Counted from the stretch's first letter, positions 12,805 to 24,630 are shown. The stretch: 64,000 bases of DNA from Siphonodentalium dalli (GCA_032622095.1 CP136067.1:124781030-124845029), one strand, 5' to 3'. The notes: generated by a model not told the origin, from the sequence alone. Translations and numbers: made by a program.

Positions 12805-12985
12805 ATTATTACTTCATAACTTCCTTAATAATATTTCGGTCAGAATTATCCCTTTCTAGCATAATAAACTCGCCTGTGGGGGGAGCGTAGCGAAACCGTC
12901 CAATCAGATTAAAGCAATCCCCCCCCCACAGCTTGTGAGTGGACCACTCCACTATCTTCACTTTCTTATTCTGGCGCTATAAGAC
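12805..12985. repeat. Dispersed repeat, left copy (inverted partner at 17550)
   Basis: It contains two blocks: CATAACTTCCTTAATAATAT and a GCGTAGCG...CAGATTAAAGCAAT...CACAGCTTGTGAGTGG block with a run of nine C. Both recur inverted at 17550-17815, but there the blocks are in a different relative order and farther apart, so this is not a simple pair of terminal repeats. Confidence 0.65.
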
Positions 12986-13212
12986 GCACGCCTGTTATTT
13001 TCGCTGTGTGTTTAACATGGCTAAAAAAAAAATATTGCCGATTGTATATGGCTTTTGATTTCGTAACATATTTATTTAATAGTTCTGTTTTCTACGAAGA
13101 TTTTTCGACGCCATGCCATCGAAAGGATTTACATTCAGTGCTTTCGACTTGTGTGAAAGCAAACGGTAACATGTTCGATATTTATATCGAATGTCTATAG
13201 ACATCAAGCCTA

Positions 13213-13556
13213 TAGAGACACACAGCAATTTTAGGCTGTTATAATGTCGAACTCTTCTATTCGGAAACCGAATAATGGCCGATGGAGATTTACACCATAT
13301 ATATAGCGGCATGCATGGCCGGCGATTTATATGATGGTATAAACAAAATCTTCTCTCAAGAGACATACAGCTGATATGACAGGCTGTTAACGTGTCACAT
13401 ACTCCTTTTCGGACATTGAATAATTGCCGAGGGAGATATAACCATAGCGCTATGGTTATATCTCCCTCGGCAATTATGCAATGTCCGAAAAGGAGTACGT
13501 GACACCGTACTGACACGTTAACAGCCTGCCATATTAGCTGTGTGTCTCTTGAGAGA
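13213..13556. repeat. Near-perfect palindrome plus a diverged tandem copy
   Basis: Bases 13353-13556 form a palindrome centred at about 13448 (ACCATAGCGCTATGGT). The arms of about 100 bp share GAGGGAGATATAACC, GTCCGAAAAGGAGTA and GTTAACAGCCTG. The right arm has a small insertion near 13504. Bases 13213-13308 are a diverged direct copy of the left arm (AGAGACACACAGC... and CGGAAACCGAATAATGGCC). No protein is encoded. Confidence 0.85.
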
Positions 13557-16500
13557 CAAATTATGCAAAATCGTCTTCCCAGACAAACAACAACAATCTT
13601 AGACACCCAGTCTAAAGACAATCAGAAAAACGAGAAGGATGAACACATTGACATTGTATTCATCTAAACACACGGTGTGTCATGCAGGTAGGTATTCAGG
13701 CACGAGAACCGAGATTGCGAAGAGGACTCTGCGAAGACATAATTCAGGTCACAGTGTCCAATGGGACCGACCGAGATTGTTTGGACTCGTATCATAAACC
13801 AATCATACGTCAGAGGGGTGTGATATATTTGGTCTATTGTCAAAACTCGATCTATATTCATAATGGTATTGTTGAGTTTTCGATAAAAGTCTCCAACTGG
13901 TCTGTTACTACATGTATACTATGCAGTATCATAAATCGGTGATTCAGTGAGGTGACGTTATAATGTCTATGGGAAAAATGATAATCATAGTCTCATTGTG
14001 TATGCATGTGCCAGACATATTAGTCATTGAAATGTAGTGTACAGTTATACCAAGGGCCTATAGTATGGATCTGGATGCACGTATAAGTAATCTTTATAGA
14101 TATCATTCCTTTCAAGTAATGTTTTCTTGGTTACGTTATCAGCACATGAACACGTGGTTTTCATAATCAATTCAAAACACGTGGGCGTTCTGGTGCGACT
14201 TTACACATGACAAGTTTTAAGTGAGATCTCATTACGCGTATGTGCATGGTCTGCTACTTTCAAGGTTTAGGGGAGGATAATAATTAGCATCGATCGCTGG
14301 TGTCAATGATATACATTGGTACACTTCGTTCCGATCCAAAACGAGCGCAATGATTTTCTAATCACAAGCGATAACATGATTTGGAAAAATTGTTGGGGAA
14401 ATAGAACCCGGCCTTGTTGATATGCGATCTGCACAAATACGGGATAGCCGGTTTAAAAACAGTTTCTGTACCGATTTTTATTCAGCGATTGTTTTACAAG
14501 TTTGTTCCGCTAAGTAAACGGAACGAGCATCGAAAATCGCAGGCGACTTACAACCAAAAATGATCGTGTGAAAGTCGCGGGAAAAAAAAAGTGTTCAGAG
14601 GGACAACCCGAACTTTTAACTCTTTGGCGACAAGTTCAGAAGAGCGCGTTTCGATTCGTGTGTCGCAATATCGGAAGGCAGACCATCAGAAACCAACTAT
14701 AGTTATATCAAAAATACTATAGTCCGTTTCATATTATCACGCTATCCGATCCACGTGTTGTAGAATGATTCGTTGCGACTGTATGGTCGGGTCTAAGACT
14801 AATTTTAAAAACGAAAACCCTTGCATCTGGTACCAGTTGTGTATACAGCTATATGTGAAAGGGGGTTACCTCATTTTGATTACATTCATTTATTAAATAT
14901 AAAGGCAATTTTGTATTAACAATTCATTTCGAAATCTGAAATCTTCTGCAAAAACTAATTCAAAAAAATAGTTGGGATTTATTTTTATAGCAGAGTTGGC
15001 CTGGTCTAAAATGGAATGCGACCGGGACATTTTCGTAATGAAAGAATATTAACACGGAGTTAGTTAGAAGGATATCGAGACCAGACTAGTAAATCATATT
15101 TCTGTTCTTCACACATGGAGCGTTCTTTTTGAATGAATTCGTTCACTCAAAGATTCGTTTATGGAATACGAACTTTAATTATGTGTGGTCAAATCGTATA
15201 CTTACATTATTCCTTCCTGAAGACAGCATGTATTATACCTAAACACCTACATGTAACTGAATATAGTGCAAGGTGAGGTATATATACAGGTACTTGACTG
15301 GATGTTTTTGCATTCTCCTATCCCGTAAGGCCAACATGTAATTTAAATTGTCTATTCGTCCACGACTGAGAATCATATATAAGTATACAACAAAATTCTT
15401 GAAGGAATTCTCTCAATATGGAATGTTTGTCATACACAATTGCTTGTGCATATTTGGGACATGATAGGGTCAATTGTTGTATATTAATGGTGTTGATCCA
15501 AAACTGCATTCAAACAATATTGCAGAGGGAACCAGCTTCTTATTTCTCGATATCAAGCACCAATGACTATACTGACAAAGGTAAATGGGTTTCACTGACA
15601 GGACTGAGATCTAACAGGCCTTACAAATACATAAAACTTGAGTGAGAATCAAAATATAACTTTTCTATAGAGCGAATCAGCTGATTTTATGCGAATCACG
15701 CTAAGATTGGTGATTCTGATTCTCGTCAGACGTTAAGCCTGAAGATCATATGAGATCAACTACATGTACATGTAGAACATGTGGGTTGAACGATTTTTCA
15801 ATAACATTATTTTGGGGACATGAAGGCTGTATTTCAACAAATACAGACATTAATTTTCAAACATGTCAGACAGGACTAACAACCATGGTCTATCCCATAC
15901 ATGTATATATACACTGATTTTATATTCGGGTAAAATATATCTATCTCTCAAGATTTGTGACAACAGTACTTCCAAAAATCAAAGAGGACCATATGTACGT
16001 GTTCAACTGAGTGCTAAACTATACAAAGTGCTTATTCAGTCGTCATTTCATAAATACATCAGAATCATAATCATTCTGACAAAAGAAATAGCACATCCTG
16101 GGTTTAAAATTTAAAGAATTAATCCAGGGATATGTCAGGCGGCAATGGCTTGAAAATACCTTTCCAGATATTATGCTGGTGGAAACACAGAAAGGGACGC
16201 TCTGAATGGATTGTGTTATTTGCACTACCCTTGATCAACCAACACACAATGAACATTATGCTTTGTGTCTGTGTCTTCAAATTTTTGTGGCTCTATCTCT
16301 TTGAAACTAATTATAGTTTTCCAAATAGACACAAAGATAGTATTAGATCGTATATACTGCTATCCAGAGTCATAACGTTTTTGGGACATGCCTGGTTTCA
16401 AAATACAAGATAAAATCAATTTAGACATTTTAATCAAAACGTCAATACTAATACAAAAGTAAAGAATAGAATACATGTGTTTGTGTAACCCTTTGCTATA

Positions 16501-17549
16501 TCAGTTGCGGCCACTATGGACAACAGGTTGATTTGTTATCATAACTATGGCAGATTATACTTACATGTACATTACCTCAGACAGTGTGCATATTTGTTTA
16601 CTTTTAGCGTTGTACTCTAGTTCTGTTTATAAATACTTATGCTGTCAGCATATATGTTTCAACATTTCGAATACGATTGGTTATTTCGAAATCCAAACTG
16701 GTTCATTATCAACGAGCTTTCGGTGACGGTGTTTATTCAAGTCAGTTGTACATATACAAACATTTGGCATTTCCTTTAATGCTTATCAATACGACAGTAT
16801 ATATGATATCAATTGATTTAATTTTCCAGTAGATGTGCACTGGTTTGAGGGCACAAATGTGGGCGCAAATGCTTTTGTGAGTGAACGTCTTGAGAAATAG
16901 AGAGCAGACATTCATTACATTAGAGATCACTTGATTATCGCGCTCATCGGATTTTGCATATCAAGTCACCAATATGCTATTATTTGACCCATGGTTGTAC
17001 ACACAAATATGCCAGTGTCTCTCTCTTTTGAGCGATCATAACATGATCCCTATAGTCAATTGTATTATGCGCATTATACTAGTATATATGCCACGAAAGT
17101 TGTCAGGATGGGTCCATCATGGGAAAGACATACCAACTGGAGTACATTGTAGATCGATCTATGATGGCTACACCGGGGTCTTTATGAATTCCTGTTACTT
17201 GGCAACCAGCGCTAGTATTAGCGGATTGCTCAGTATAATATTTGGTGAAATATTATTAGGAAGCTGGGATGTGTTGGAGAAGAATCAACACCATCGTTAT
17301 AAAGTTATTCCGAAATTTTCAATCAAAATTCTGGCGAGTTGCTATCAAGGTTTTAAGGATTATACAGTCTACTGGTGATGATAGCATATCACTTGAGGGG
17401 CAAGTGGCCCTAGTATTGCATGTACATAAGATGAATGTGTACATAGATGGGTAATACAAGGGGAAGTCGGGTAAAGTTTAGAGTCTTTAGTTGCAGTATT
17501 TTTGACTCCGTTACTTTCCCACCTCCTTGTTAGGGCTTTGGAATCTGTA
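13557..17549. other. Intronic stretch, no gene recognised
   Basis: AT-rich sequence without a repeat array or a coding pattern that I can support. The longest ORF, 16974-17378 (134 codons), has no known motif, no splice context that I could confirm and ordinary AT-rich composition, so I do not call it. Confidence 0.4.
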
Positions 17550-17815
17550 ATAGTTCTGACCGAAATATTATTAAGGAAGTTATGAAATAAAAATGAAAAA
17601 CTCAAATTTAAGTTTTACGAATAACTGATATTAATAATATTTCGGGCCAACCCATCCTCCGCGTTGGGAGTCAATAATACTTTCCAGAATGGCGGCTTCT
17701 TTTTGCGCCATAAGGAAAGTGAAGATAGTGGAGTGGCCCACTCACAAGCTGTGGGGGGGGGGGGATTAAATTGCTTTAATCTGATTGGATGGATTCGCTA
17801 CGCTCAACCAATTAA
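17550..17815. repeat. Dispersed repeat, right copy (inverted partner at 12805)
   Basis: It carries GTTCTGACCGAAATATTATT and then, about 150 bp later, GTGGAGTGGCCCACTCACAA, a run of 12 G (17753-17764) and TTAAATTGCTTTAATCTGAT. Both blocks match 12805-12985 in inverse orientation. A third AATAATATTTCGGGCC-like segment is at about 17630-17650. Confidence 0.65.
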
Positions 17816-18480
17816 AAATGGCCACCAAAAATCCAAGATGGCCGCCTTTAAAAAAAATCCATTATATCCAGCTATTTATTCGTCACAAAGACTCAAACTG
17901 CACTGACATTAGGCCAAATGTGCACATATTCAGCATTTGCGTGAGTTTTTGAATACATATTTAATATTTAGCTCTATTATTTGATTCAAGATGGCCGCCT
18001 TTTTTCCAAAATCCATTATATCCAACTATATACATGTAAGTCACAAATTCTCAAACGGCAATGACAATTTGCCAAATGTGCACATATGGAGTATTTACAT
18101 GGGTTTTTGAATACATATTTAATAGTTATTTTTGTATTTTTTATTCGAAATGGCAACCAAAATTCAAGATGGCCGCTTTTCTGTTCCAAAATCCATTTTA
18201 TCCAGCTATTTATTCGCTACAAAGGCTCAAATTTAGCCAAATGAACATGTGTTGAGAATGTAGGTGGGTTTTTGAATACATATTTCATATTTAGCTCTGG
18301 TAGTGGATTTAAAATGGCTGCCAGAAATCCAAGATGGCCGCCTTTTTGTTCCAAAATCCACTATATCCAGCTATTTATTCGTCATAAAACTTGTGACAAA
18401 AGCTCAAACTGCTATGAAATTTGGACAAACGTGCACATTTTGAGTATTTGCGAATGTTTTCGAATGCAAAATTGCATATT
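17816..18480. repeat. Tandem repeat of ~155-180 bp with AAGATGGCCGCC in each unit
   Basis: At least four units are visible. AAGATGGCCGC starts near 17835, 17989, 18167 and 18331. It is followed each time by TCCATTATATCCAGCTATTT-like sequence, then CCAAATGTGCACATAT and TTTTTGAATACATATTTAAT. The fifth unit decays after 18400. The AAGATGGC core resembles the binding site of the zinc-finger factor YY1 (family knowledge). Function is unknown. Confidence 0.8.
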
Positions 18481-18656
18481 TCGTTCCGTTATTTGATAAA
18501 CTTGGCAATTGGAATATATGAAAAATATTATAGCTGGATGCAGTTGATTTTTGTTACAGTTCGTTGTATTATAACTATAGAGATCCGCGGTCTCATTTAA
18601 CTGCAGAATTGACAACATTTCCAAACCATTTTTCAACTTGCCATACAAACGAAAAA

Positions 18657-19615
18657 TACTTGATCATGATCTGGGTGACCAGCTAGATCTGCCGTCATAT
18701 ACATCGGGTCTGGCACTGAAGCGGTTTTCCCACCCTGTTTTTGTTTTCCCCCATTTGGCCTCCTGAATGGACCACCCCTATAATATGGAGGGATATTAGC
18801 ATTCTTTTCTCCTGGATACCTGTCTACATTCCCTGGATTCTGAAACTTATCACATCCATCTGTCTCATAAGAATGTTCTATATCTCTCATGCCTACACCC
18901 TCATATCAGTTGGGCTCTATGTACCTCTCATCGCCTCTGAGTCTGAGATCTACATATTTAGAATCCCCACTAATCGTATTTGTGTTGTATTCATAATTGG
19001 GATGGTGTACCCCCTGGAATTGATTACCGGTACCGGTCTCCCCTGTGTGGATTTGTGTACGATTCAGAATAAGCCTCCTCGCCTCCCCTTGTTCCGTAAT
19101 GAGAAAAGTCTCTATATGGCTGACTATATGCACTATTTTCCTTCATTAACTGAATGCTACTAGCGTTAGCAGTTGGCGGAGGTCCCACTGGATTTGCATT
19201 ATAGCCCATTAATCTCCCTGGACTGTCTCTATAAGCTGGGTTTATGTGACCCAAATTATCTTTTATGCCATGATCTGGGTTTCGGTCTGACCAGTGTATA
19301 ATACTGTATATAGGTGATGCCTTCATATGGTGGGCATATGTCATCCTTATTAATACCAGTACCAGTAGTCCCTCGATTGTGTGTATGACTGAACTGTTTG
19401 TCTCTGTCTGAGGTTTCTCTGTGTTGTGTGTTGTAATCATTGTTTCCATTGTCTGAGCATTCTGTATGTCTTCTAGTTTAGACATAACTGTCTTTTTTGT
19501 TTCCCAGTCCGTATATTGTGTCATCTGTCATGCAATTATGTGTCTCATCTACGAAGTCGGCCTGTCTTTTCACTGAACTACGTGTAACAACTTTCCGCAT
19601 TTGTCTTTCGTCATT
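18657..19615 (-). pseudogene. Decayed gag-like region of an LTR retrotransposon
   Basis: The - strand next to the LTR at 19704-20787 holds three overlapping open stretches in different frames (19024-19524, 18906-19133, 18633-18890). Their composition is coherent: an acidic helical start (KLEDIQNAQ), then Tyr/Pro/Gly/Asn-rich text (GRLMGYNANPVGPP, GGPFRRPNGGKQKQGG). The frame changes near 19035, and a stop lies between the second and third parts. No protease, reverse transcriptase or integrase follows, so the element is truncated. A gag origin is inferred from position behind the LTR and primer site and from composition, not from a recognised domain. It is antisense within the WSC gene's intron. 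Confidence 0.45.
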
Positions 19616-19680
19616 GTGAATGAGTTTCAAATTGTGTGAGCTACTGGAGTACTGCTCGTGATTCTGGTTTGAATCGATCC

Positions 19681-19697
19681 GTTAACCACTGCCACCA
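19681..19697 (-). other. Putative primer binding site
   Basis: Read on the - strand, six bases after the LTR end, the sequence is TGGTGGCAGTGGTTAAC. It starts with TGG, as expected for pairing with a tRNA 3' CCA end. Similar TGGTGGCAG starts are known in Ty3/gypsy-type elements. The matching tRNA was not identified. Confidence 0.5.
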
Positions 19698-19703
19698 AAA
19701 TTA

Positions 19704-20787
19704 TGTAACCTGTGAGGGGGTGTCTTCCTCTAGGCTCTCGGTTACTTTATAAATGTCTATATTATATTTGTCAAATAGCTTAACTATTGCCCAGTCCCAC
19801 TCCTAGCTCAATGGTGAGAAGAAATTCAATGAATTAATTGAATAATTAATAATTTATTCTGTACTAATCTGACAAAAGTTATATATATTATATGTATTGA
19901 TTTAATGTATATACAATGGAGTATAATTTGTGATTGCTAGCTCCCTACTCGCTTCACCGTTCCAGTAATGACATAGGGCATAAGCAGAGTGTCCTGAGCT
20001 ATGTATTATAATTAATACTAATTAATTCTTATTATTTATGTCGATTGATCATCAACATTTGTATTTATATATTAGTTGAATACTTCAAGATATTGCTTTA
20101 ATGACAATATTCAATGTGAGACGTCAGCTTCTCAAATGATATTTACGTTGGTTGAAAGACGGTAGTCTAACACGAAAACAGGATACATCGAATGGTATCC
20201 ACGATAAACAATACAGTCAATGGTATCCAAAATAGATTGGAAATTCCCAACGAAACGCCTACTCCAATGTTGTCAATGGGCTCACTTGTCTCAACGACGG
20301 GCGTACCTTAGTACTGATAAATCGTTCAAGAGAACTTTGAGATCGTTACTGCTGTAGTGTATCGTCTGGATTTGACCAACATATTATGAGATTGCGTTCC
20401 CTTGCGGGCACGCAGTGTGTTCCCTTACGGTCACGTGACTGCGTTCCCTCGCAAGACTTCGTTCCCTTAATGGGCACACACTGCGTTCCCTGCTCTTGGA
20501 GGGCACGCAGTGCGTTCCTAGTAACCGTATCTAACCAAGCGCGCAGTAATTTCACGAACCGGAAGTTAAGCTTCTGGATCGTGACGTCACCAGTAAACAA
20601 CGTGCTAGCAATTCACAATGAATAACATGACAAATAATATTACTTGCGCAAATAAAATACTGATATATAACGAAGCAAAGTTTCCAAACGGGTGAGTTTA
20701 TGAATGAGGCGACGGGTTGATAGGTGAACAAATACGAAATGAATTGACGCGCTGCTAAACGAAAGGCGAAAACCTAACTTCGTTACA
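19704..20787 (-). repeat. Long terminal repeat, ~1.08 kb
   Basis: The segment is bounded by TGTAAC at 19704 and GTTACA ending at 20787, the TG...CA ends expected of an LTR. It is followed on the - strand by a primer-site-like sequence. Within it, 20393-20520 holds about five diverged copies of TGCGTTCCCT with GGGCACGCAGTG between them, which may be promoter-type repeats. The partner LTR is not in the window, so the boundary rests on the terminal inverted hexamer and the primer site. Confidence 0.5.
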
Positions 20788-21429
20788 TGAAGTACCGTTC
20801 AACATAATTGTGAAGTATCTTTCCATCGATCACCAATTGAATGTCAACAGAATCAATTATAACTTAATTGTTATGTTCGTGGTCACGAAACAAGGGGTTA
20901 GAACAGTTTAAAGTTAACTTAAAAGGACATATTACGAGGGTATAATTGCAAGTGTAACTACTGTTTATACTCCTCAGTAGTTTATACTCCTCAGTAGTTG
21001 TGAATGTTCCCATATTACCGATACATGCATTATGTTCGCGTTCACTGGTTTGGTGTCTTAAAAATTACTATTCGTTGTTTCAAAGTCGAATCGAATATCG
21101 AGGTCGAATCGAATATCAAAACGAACATCGAATATTCGCAGAGGCCTAGTTAATATCAATTTTAATTAGAATTTCTTATCACATTCGCGGGACAGTTTTA
21201 AAGAAAACAAATCCGCGCGAAAACGCCCGGAGCCCAAACAAGAGGGATACCACTATCCTGTTAACACTCAGCCAAGGCAAATTGCATTTCATCTGCATAT
21301 TTTACCGCAATTAACTATTGCCTTTATAGACAAATAATATACCAAATCGTCAGGTTTGTCTGTTACATACGAACCAAATGTATGTGTACTCTTGAAATCG
21401 GGTTGAGCAATTTAAATTTAATTAATGGA
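20788..21429. other. Intronic stretch between LTR and satellite
   Basis: No gene is present. TACTCCTCAGTAGTT is duplicated in tandem at about 20970-21000, and short TCGAATCGAATATCGA-type repeats lie at 21087-21135. Confidence 0.5.
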
Positions 21430-24140
21430 ATTTCTTATGAACGATGGGCGTTCTAATCAATGAACGTTCTGAACAATGGACATTCTAAAAATATGTACCT
21501 TCTAATTAATGAACGCGGTAGAACGATGCATCGTCTAACCAATGAACGTTTAGAACAATGCATCGTCTAATAAATGAACGTTTAGAACAATGATTATTCT
21601 AATCAATGCACGTTCAGAACAATGTATATTCTAATCAATGACGTTTAGACCAATGTATTTTCTAATCAATGAACGCGTAGAACAATATATATTCTAATCA
21701 ATGCACGCTTAGAACAATATATATTCTAATCAATGAACGCTTAGAACAATGTATATTCTAATCAATGAACGCTTAGAACAATGCATATTCTAATCAATGA
21801 ACGCTTAGAACAATGCATATTCTAATCAATGAACGCTTAGAACAATGCATATTCTAATCAATGAACGCTTAGAACAATGCATATTCTAATCAATGAACGT
21901 TTAGAACAATGCATATTCTAATCAATGAACGTTCAGAACAATGCATATTCTAATCAATGAACGCTTAGAACAATGCATATTCTAATCAATGAACGTTTAG
22001 AACAATGCATATTCTAATCAATGAACGTTTAGAACAATGTATATTCTAATCAATGAACGTTTAGAACAATGCATATTCTAATCAATGAACGTTTAGAACA
22101 ATGTATATTCTAATCAATGAACGTCTAGAACAATGCATATTCTAATCAATGCACGTTTAGAACAATGCATATTCTAATCAATGAACGTTTAGAACAATGT
22201 ATATTCTAATCAATGAACGTTTAGAACAATGCATATTCTAATCAATGAACGTTTAGAACAATGTATATTCTAATCAATGAACGTTTAGAACAATGCATAT
22301 TCTAATCAATGAACGTTTAGAACAATGTATATTCTAATCAATGAACGTTTAGAACAATGCATATTCTAACCATATTCTAATCAATGAACGTTCAGAACAA
22401 TGCATATTCTAATCAATGAACGTTTAGAACAATGCATATTCTAATCAATGAACGTTTAGAACAATGCATATTCTAATCAATGAACGTTCAGAACAATGCA
22501 TATTCTAATCAATGATCGTTTAGAACAATGTATATTCTAATCAATGAACGTTTAGAACAATGTATATTCTAATCAATGAACGCATAAAACAATGTTTATT
22601 CTAATCAATGAACGTTTAGAACAATGTATATTCCAATAAACCAACATTTAGAACAATGTATATTCTAATCAATGAACGCTTAGAACAATGTATATTCCAA
22701 TAAACGAACATTTAGAACAATGTATATTCTAATCAATGAACGCTTAGAACAATGTATATTCTAATCAATGAACGTTTAGAACAATGTATATTCTAATCAA
22801 TGAACGTTTAGAACAATGTATATTCTAATCAATGAACGATTAGAACAATGCATATTCTAATCAATGAACGTTTAGAACAATGCATATTCTAATCAATGAA
22901 CGTTTAGAACAATGTATATTCTAATCAATGAACGTTTAGAACAATGTATATTCTAATCAATGAACGCTTAGAACAATGCATATTCTAATCAATGAACGTT
23001 TAGAACAATGTATATTCTAATCAATGAACGCTTAGAACAATGCGTATTCTAATCAATGAACGTTTAGAACAATGCATATTATAATCAATGAACGTTTAGA
23101 GCAATGTATATTCTAATCAATGAACGCTTAGAACAATGTATATTCTAATCAATGAACGCTTAGAACAATATATATTCTAATCAATGAACGTTTAGAACAA
23201 TGTATATTCTAACCAATGAACGTTTAGAACAATGTATTTTCTAATCAATGAACGTTTAGAACAATGTATATTCTAATCAATGAACGTTTAGAACAATGTA
23301 TATTCTAATCAATGAACGCTTAGAACAATGTATATTCTAATCAATGAACGCTTATAACAATATATATTCTAATCAATGAACGTTTAGAACAATGCATATT
23401 CTAATCAATGAACGTTTAGAACAATGTATATTCTAATCAATGAACGCTTAGAACAATGTATATTCTAATCAATGAACGCTTAGAACAATATATATTCTAA
23501 TCAATGAACGTTTAGAACAATGTATATTCTAATCAATGAACGTTTAGAACAATGCATATTCTAATCAATGAACGTTTAGAACAATGTATATTCTAATCAA
23601 TGAACGTTTAGAACAATGTATATTCTAATCAATGAACGCTTAGAACAATGCATATTCTAATCAATGAACGTTTAGAACAATGTATATTCTAATCAATGAA
23701 CGCTTAGAACAATGCATATTCTAATCAATGAACGTTTAGAACAATGTATATTATAATCAATGAACCTTTAGAACAATGTATATTCTAATCAATGAACGCT
23801 TAGAACAATGTATATTCTAATCAATGAACGCTTAGAACAATATATATTCTAATCAATGAACGTTCAGAACAATGTTTATTCTAATCAATGAACGCTTAGA
23901 ACAATGTATATTCCAATAAACGAACATTCAGAACAATGTATATTCTAATCAATGGACGTTCAGAACAATGCTCTTTTTCTAATAAATGAACATTATGAAA
24001 TATAGACCTTCTAAGCAATGAAGCGTCTGAACAATGGACCTTCTAATAAATGCATTTTCTGAACAATGCCAATGGACCTTCTTGTCACTGAACAATGTGA
24101 ACGATGGACCTTTTAAACGTTGTGAACAATGCACCTTCTA
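21430..24140. repeat. 32-bp satellite array, about 84 units
   Basis: The unit AATGAACGTTTAGAACAATG + CATATTCTAATC (32 bp) repeats from about 21590 to 23970 with very little change, fraying into diverged units on both sides (21430-21590 and 23970-24140). Main variants are CGTTTAG/CGCTTAG/CGTTCAG and TGCATA/TGTATA/TATATA. Each unit contains an imperfect inverted repeat TTAGAA...TTCTAA around ATGCAT. Marker variants recur at exact multiples of the unit, giving a higher-order period (see findings). The array ends about 60 bp before the acceptor of the last WSC-gene exon. Confidence 0.97.
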
Positions 24141-24203
24141 ATGTAGCCCAAGTCGACGGAAAAGTGGACAACTTAGTTTAAAAATTATTGATTCTATTTC
24201 CAG

Positions 24204-24526
24204 GGTTTGAAAATCGAACAATATTATGTGGAGGGCTCGAAAACGGGAGTGGATTAGGTCCACTATTCCGCATAGATGACCGTACCACGACAACGACAAG
24301 TCCCTATCGTGTCACGACAGTGTCAGGTTCTAACCGTGCCAGGATTGAACAAACTACTTCAGAAGAGGATAATGAATTTTGCGAGAATTGCGTGGAGAGC
24401 AACTCATATGTGTATATTGTCATACCATCCGTGATAGGAGTGGTACTCGTTTTACTAATCGGGTTTATTATAATCCAAATTCGGAGACAGAGTGCTCAAG
24501 ATCCAATAAAAAGACCACTAATGTAA
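24204..24526 (+). CDS. WSC-domain membrane protein, last exon
   Basis: The exon follows a TATTTCCAG acceptor at 24203 and starts with two bases that complete the split codon left at 223. Its first residues (FENRTILCGG) supply the last cysteine and the CGG typical of the end of WSC domains. Then come a short linker, a Thr-rich stalk, a CENC pair, one hydrophobic membrane segment of about 23 residues (24413-24481) and a short basic tail ending KRPLM. The protein would be type I, with the WSC domain outside the cell. There is no signalling motif in the 14-residue tail. The ORF stays open about 15 bases upstream of the acceptor by chance. WSC proteins of this shape are common in molluscs; ligand and role are unknown. 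Confidence 0.72.
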
Positions 24527-24624
24527 ATCTCTGGTTGATCATATCCGGGTTCTTCTCTCACACATATACGTGTGTCAAGAAGACGTGTTGACATTTTACT
24601 AATTTATTGATAAAAACACATGAG

Positions 24625-24630
24625 AATAAA
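24625..24630 (+). terminator. Poly(A) signal AATAAA of the WSC gene
   Basis: AATAAA lies about 100 bases after the stop codon at 24526, a normal 3'UTR distance. The cleavage site is probably at about 24640-24655. Confidence 0.55.

Larger units (their letters stand above)
224..24203 (+). other. ~24-kb phase-1 intron inside the WSC domain
   Basis: The donor GTGAGA is at 224 and the acceptor is at 24203, after a pyrimidine-rich stretch ending TTTCCAG. The phases match: one base of a codon comes before the intron and two come after. No ORF inside the intron looks like a host exon; its content is repeats and mobile elements, listed separately. Joining the two exons without another exon between them is an inference, supported by the cysteine pattern running on without a gap. 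Confidence 0.65.

Noticed and set aside
12251-12890. Five overlapping + strand ORFs of 60-172 codons with HTSRVQTGPYIT-like repeats
   Set aside because: They are translations of the 25-bp minisatellite in all three frames; stop-free reading follows from the unit, not from coding.
16974-17378. 134-codon + strand ORF as a possible gene
   Set aside because: No domain, no convincing splice or promoter context and AT-rich composition like the surrounding intron.
21430-24140. CRISPR-like regular array
   Set aside because: The 32-bp units are contiguous with no unique spacers, and the sequence is animal genomic DNA; it is a satellite.
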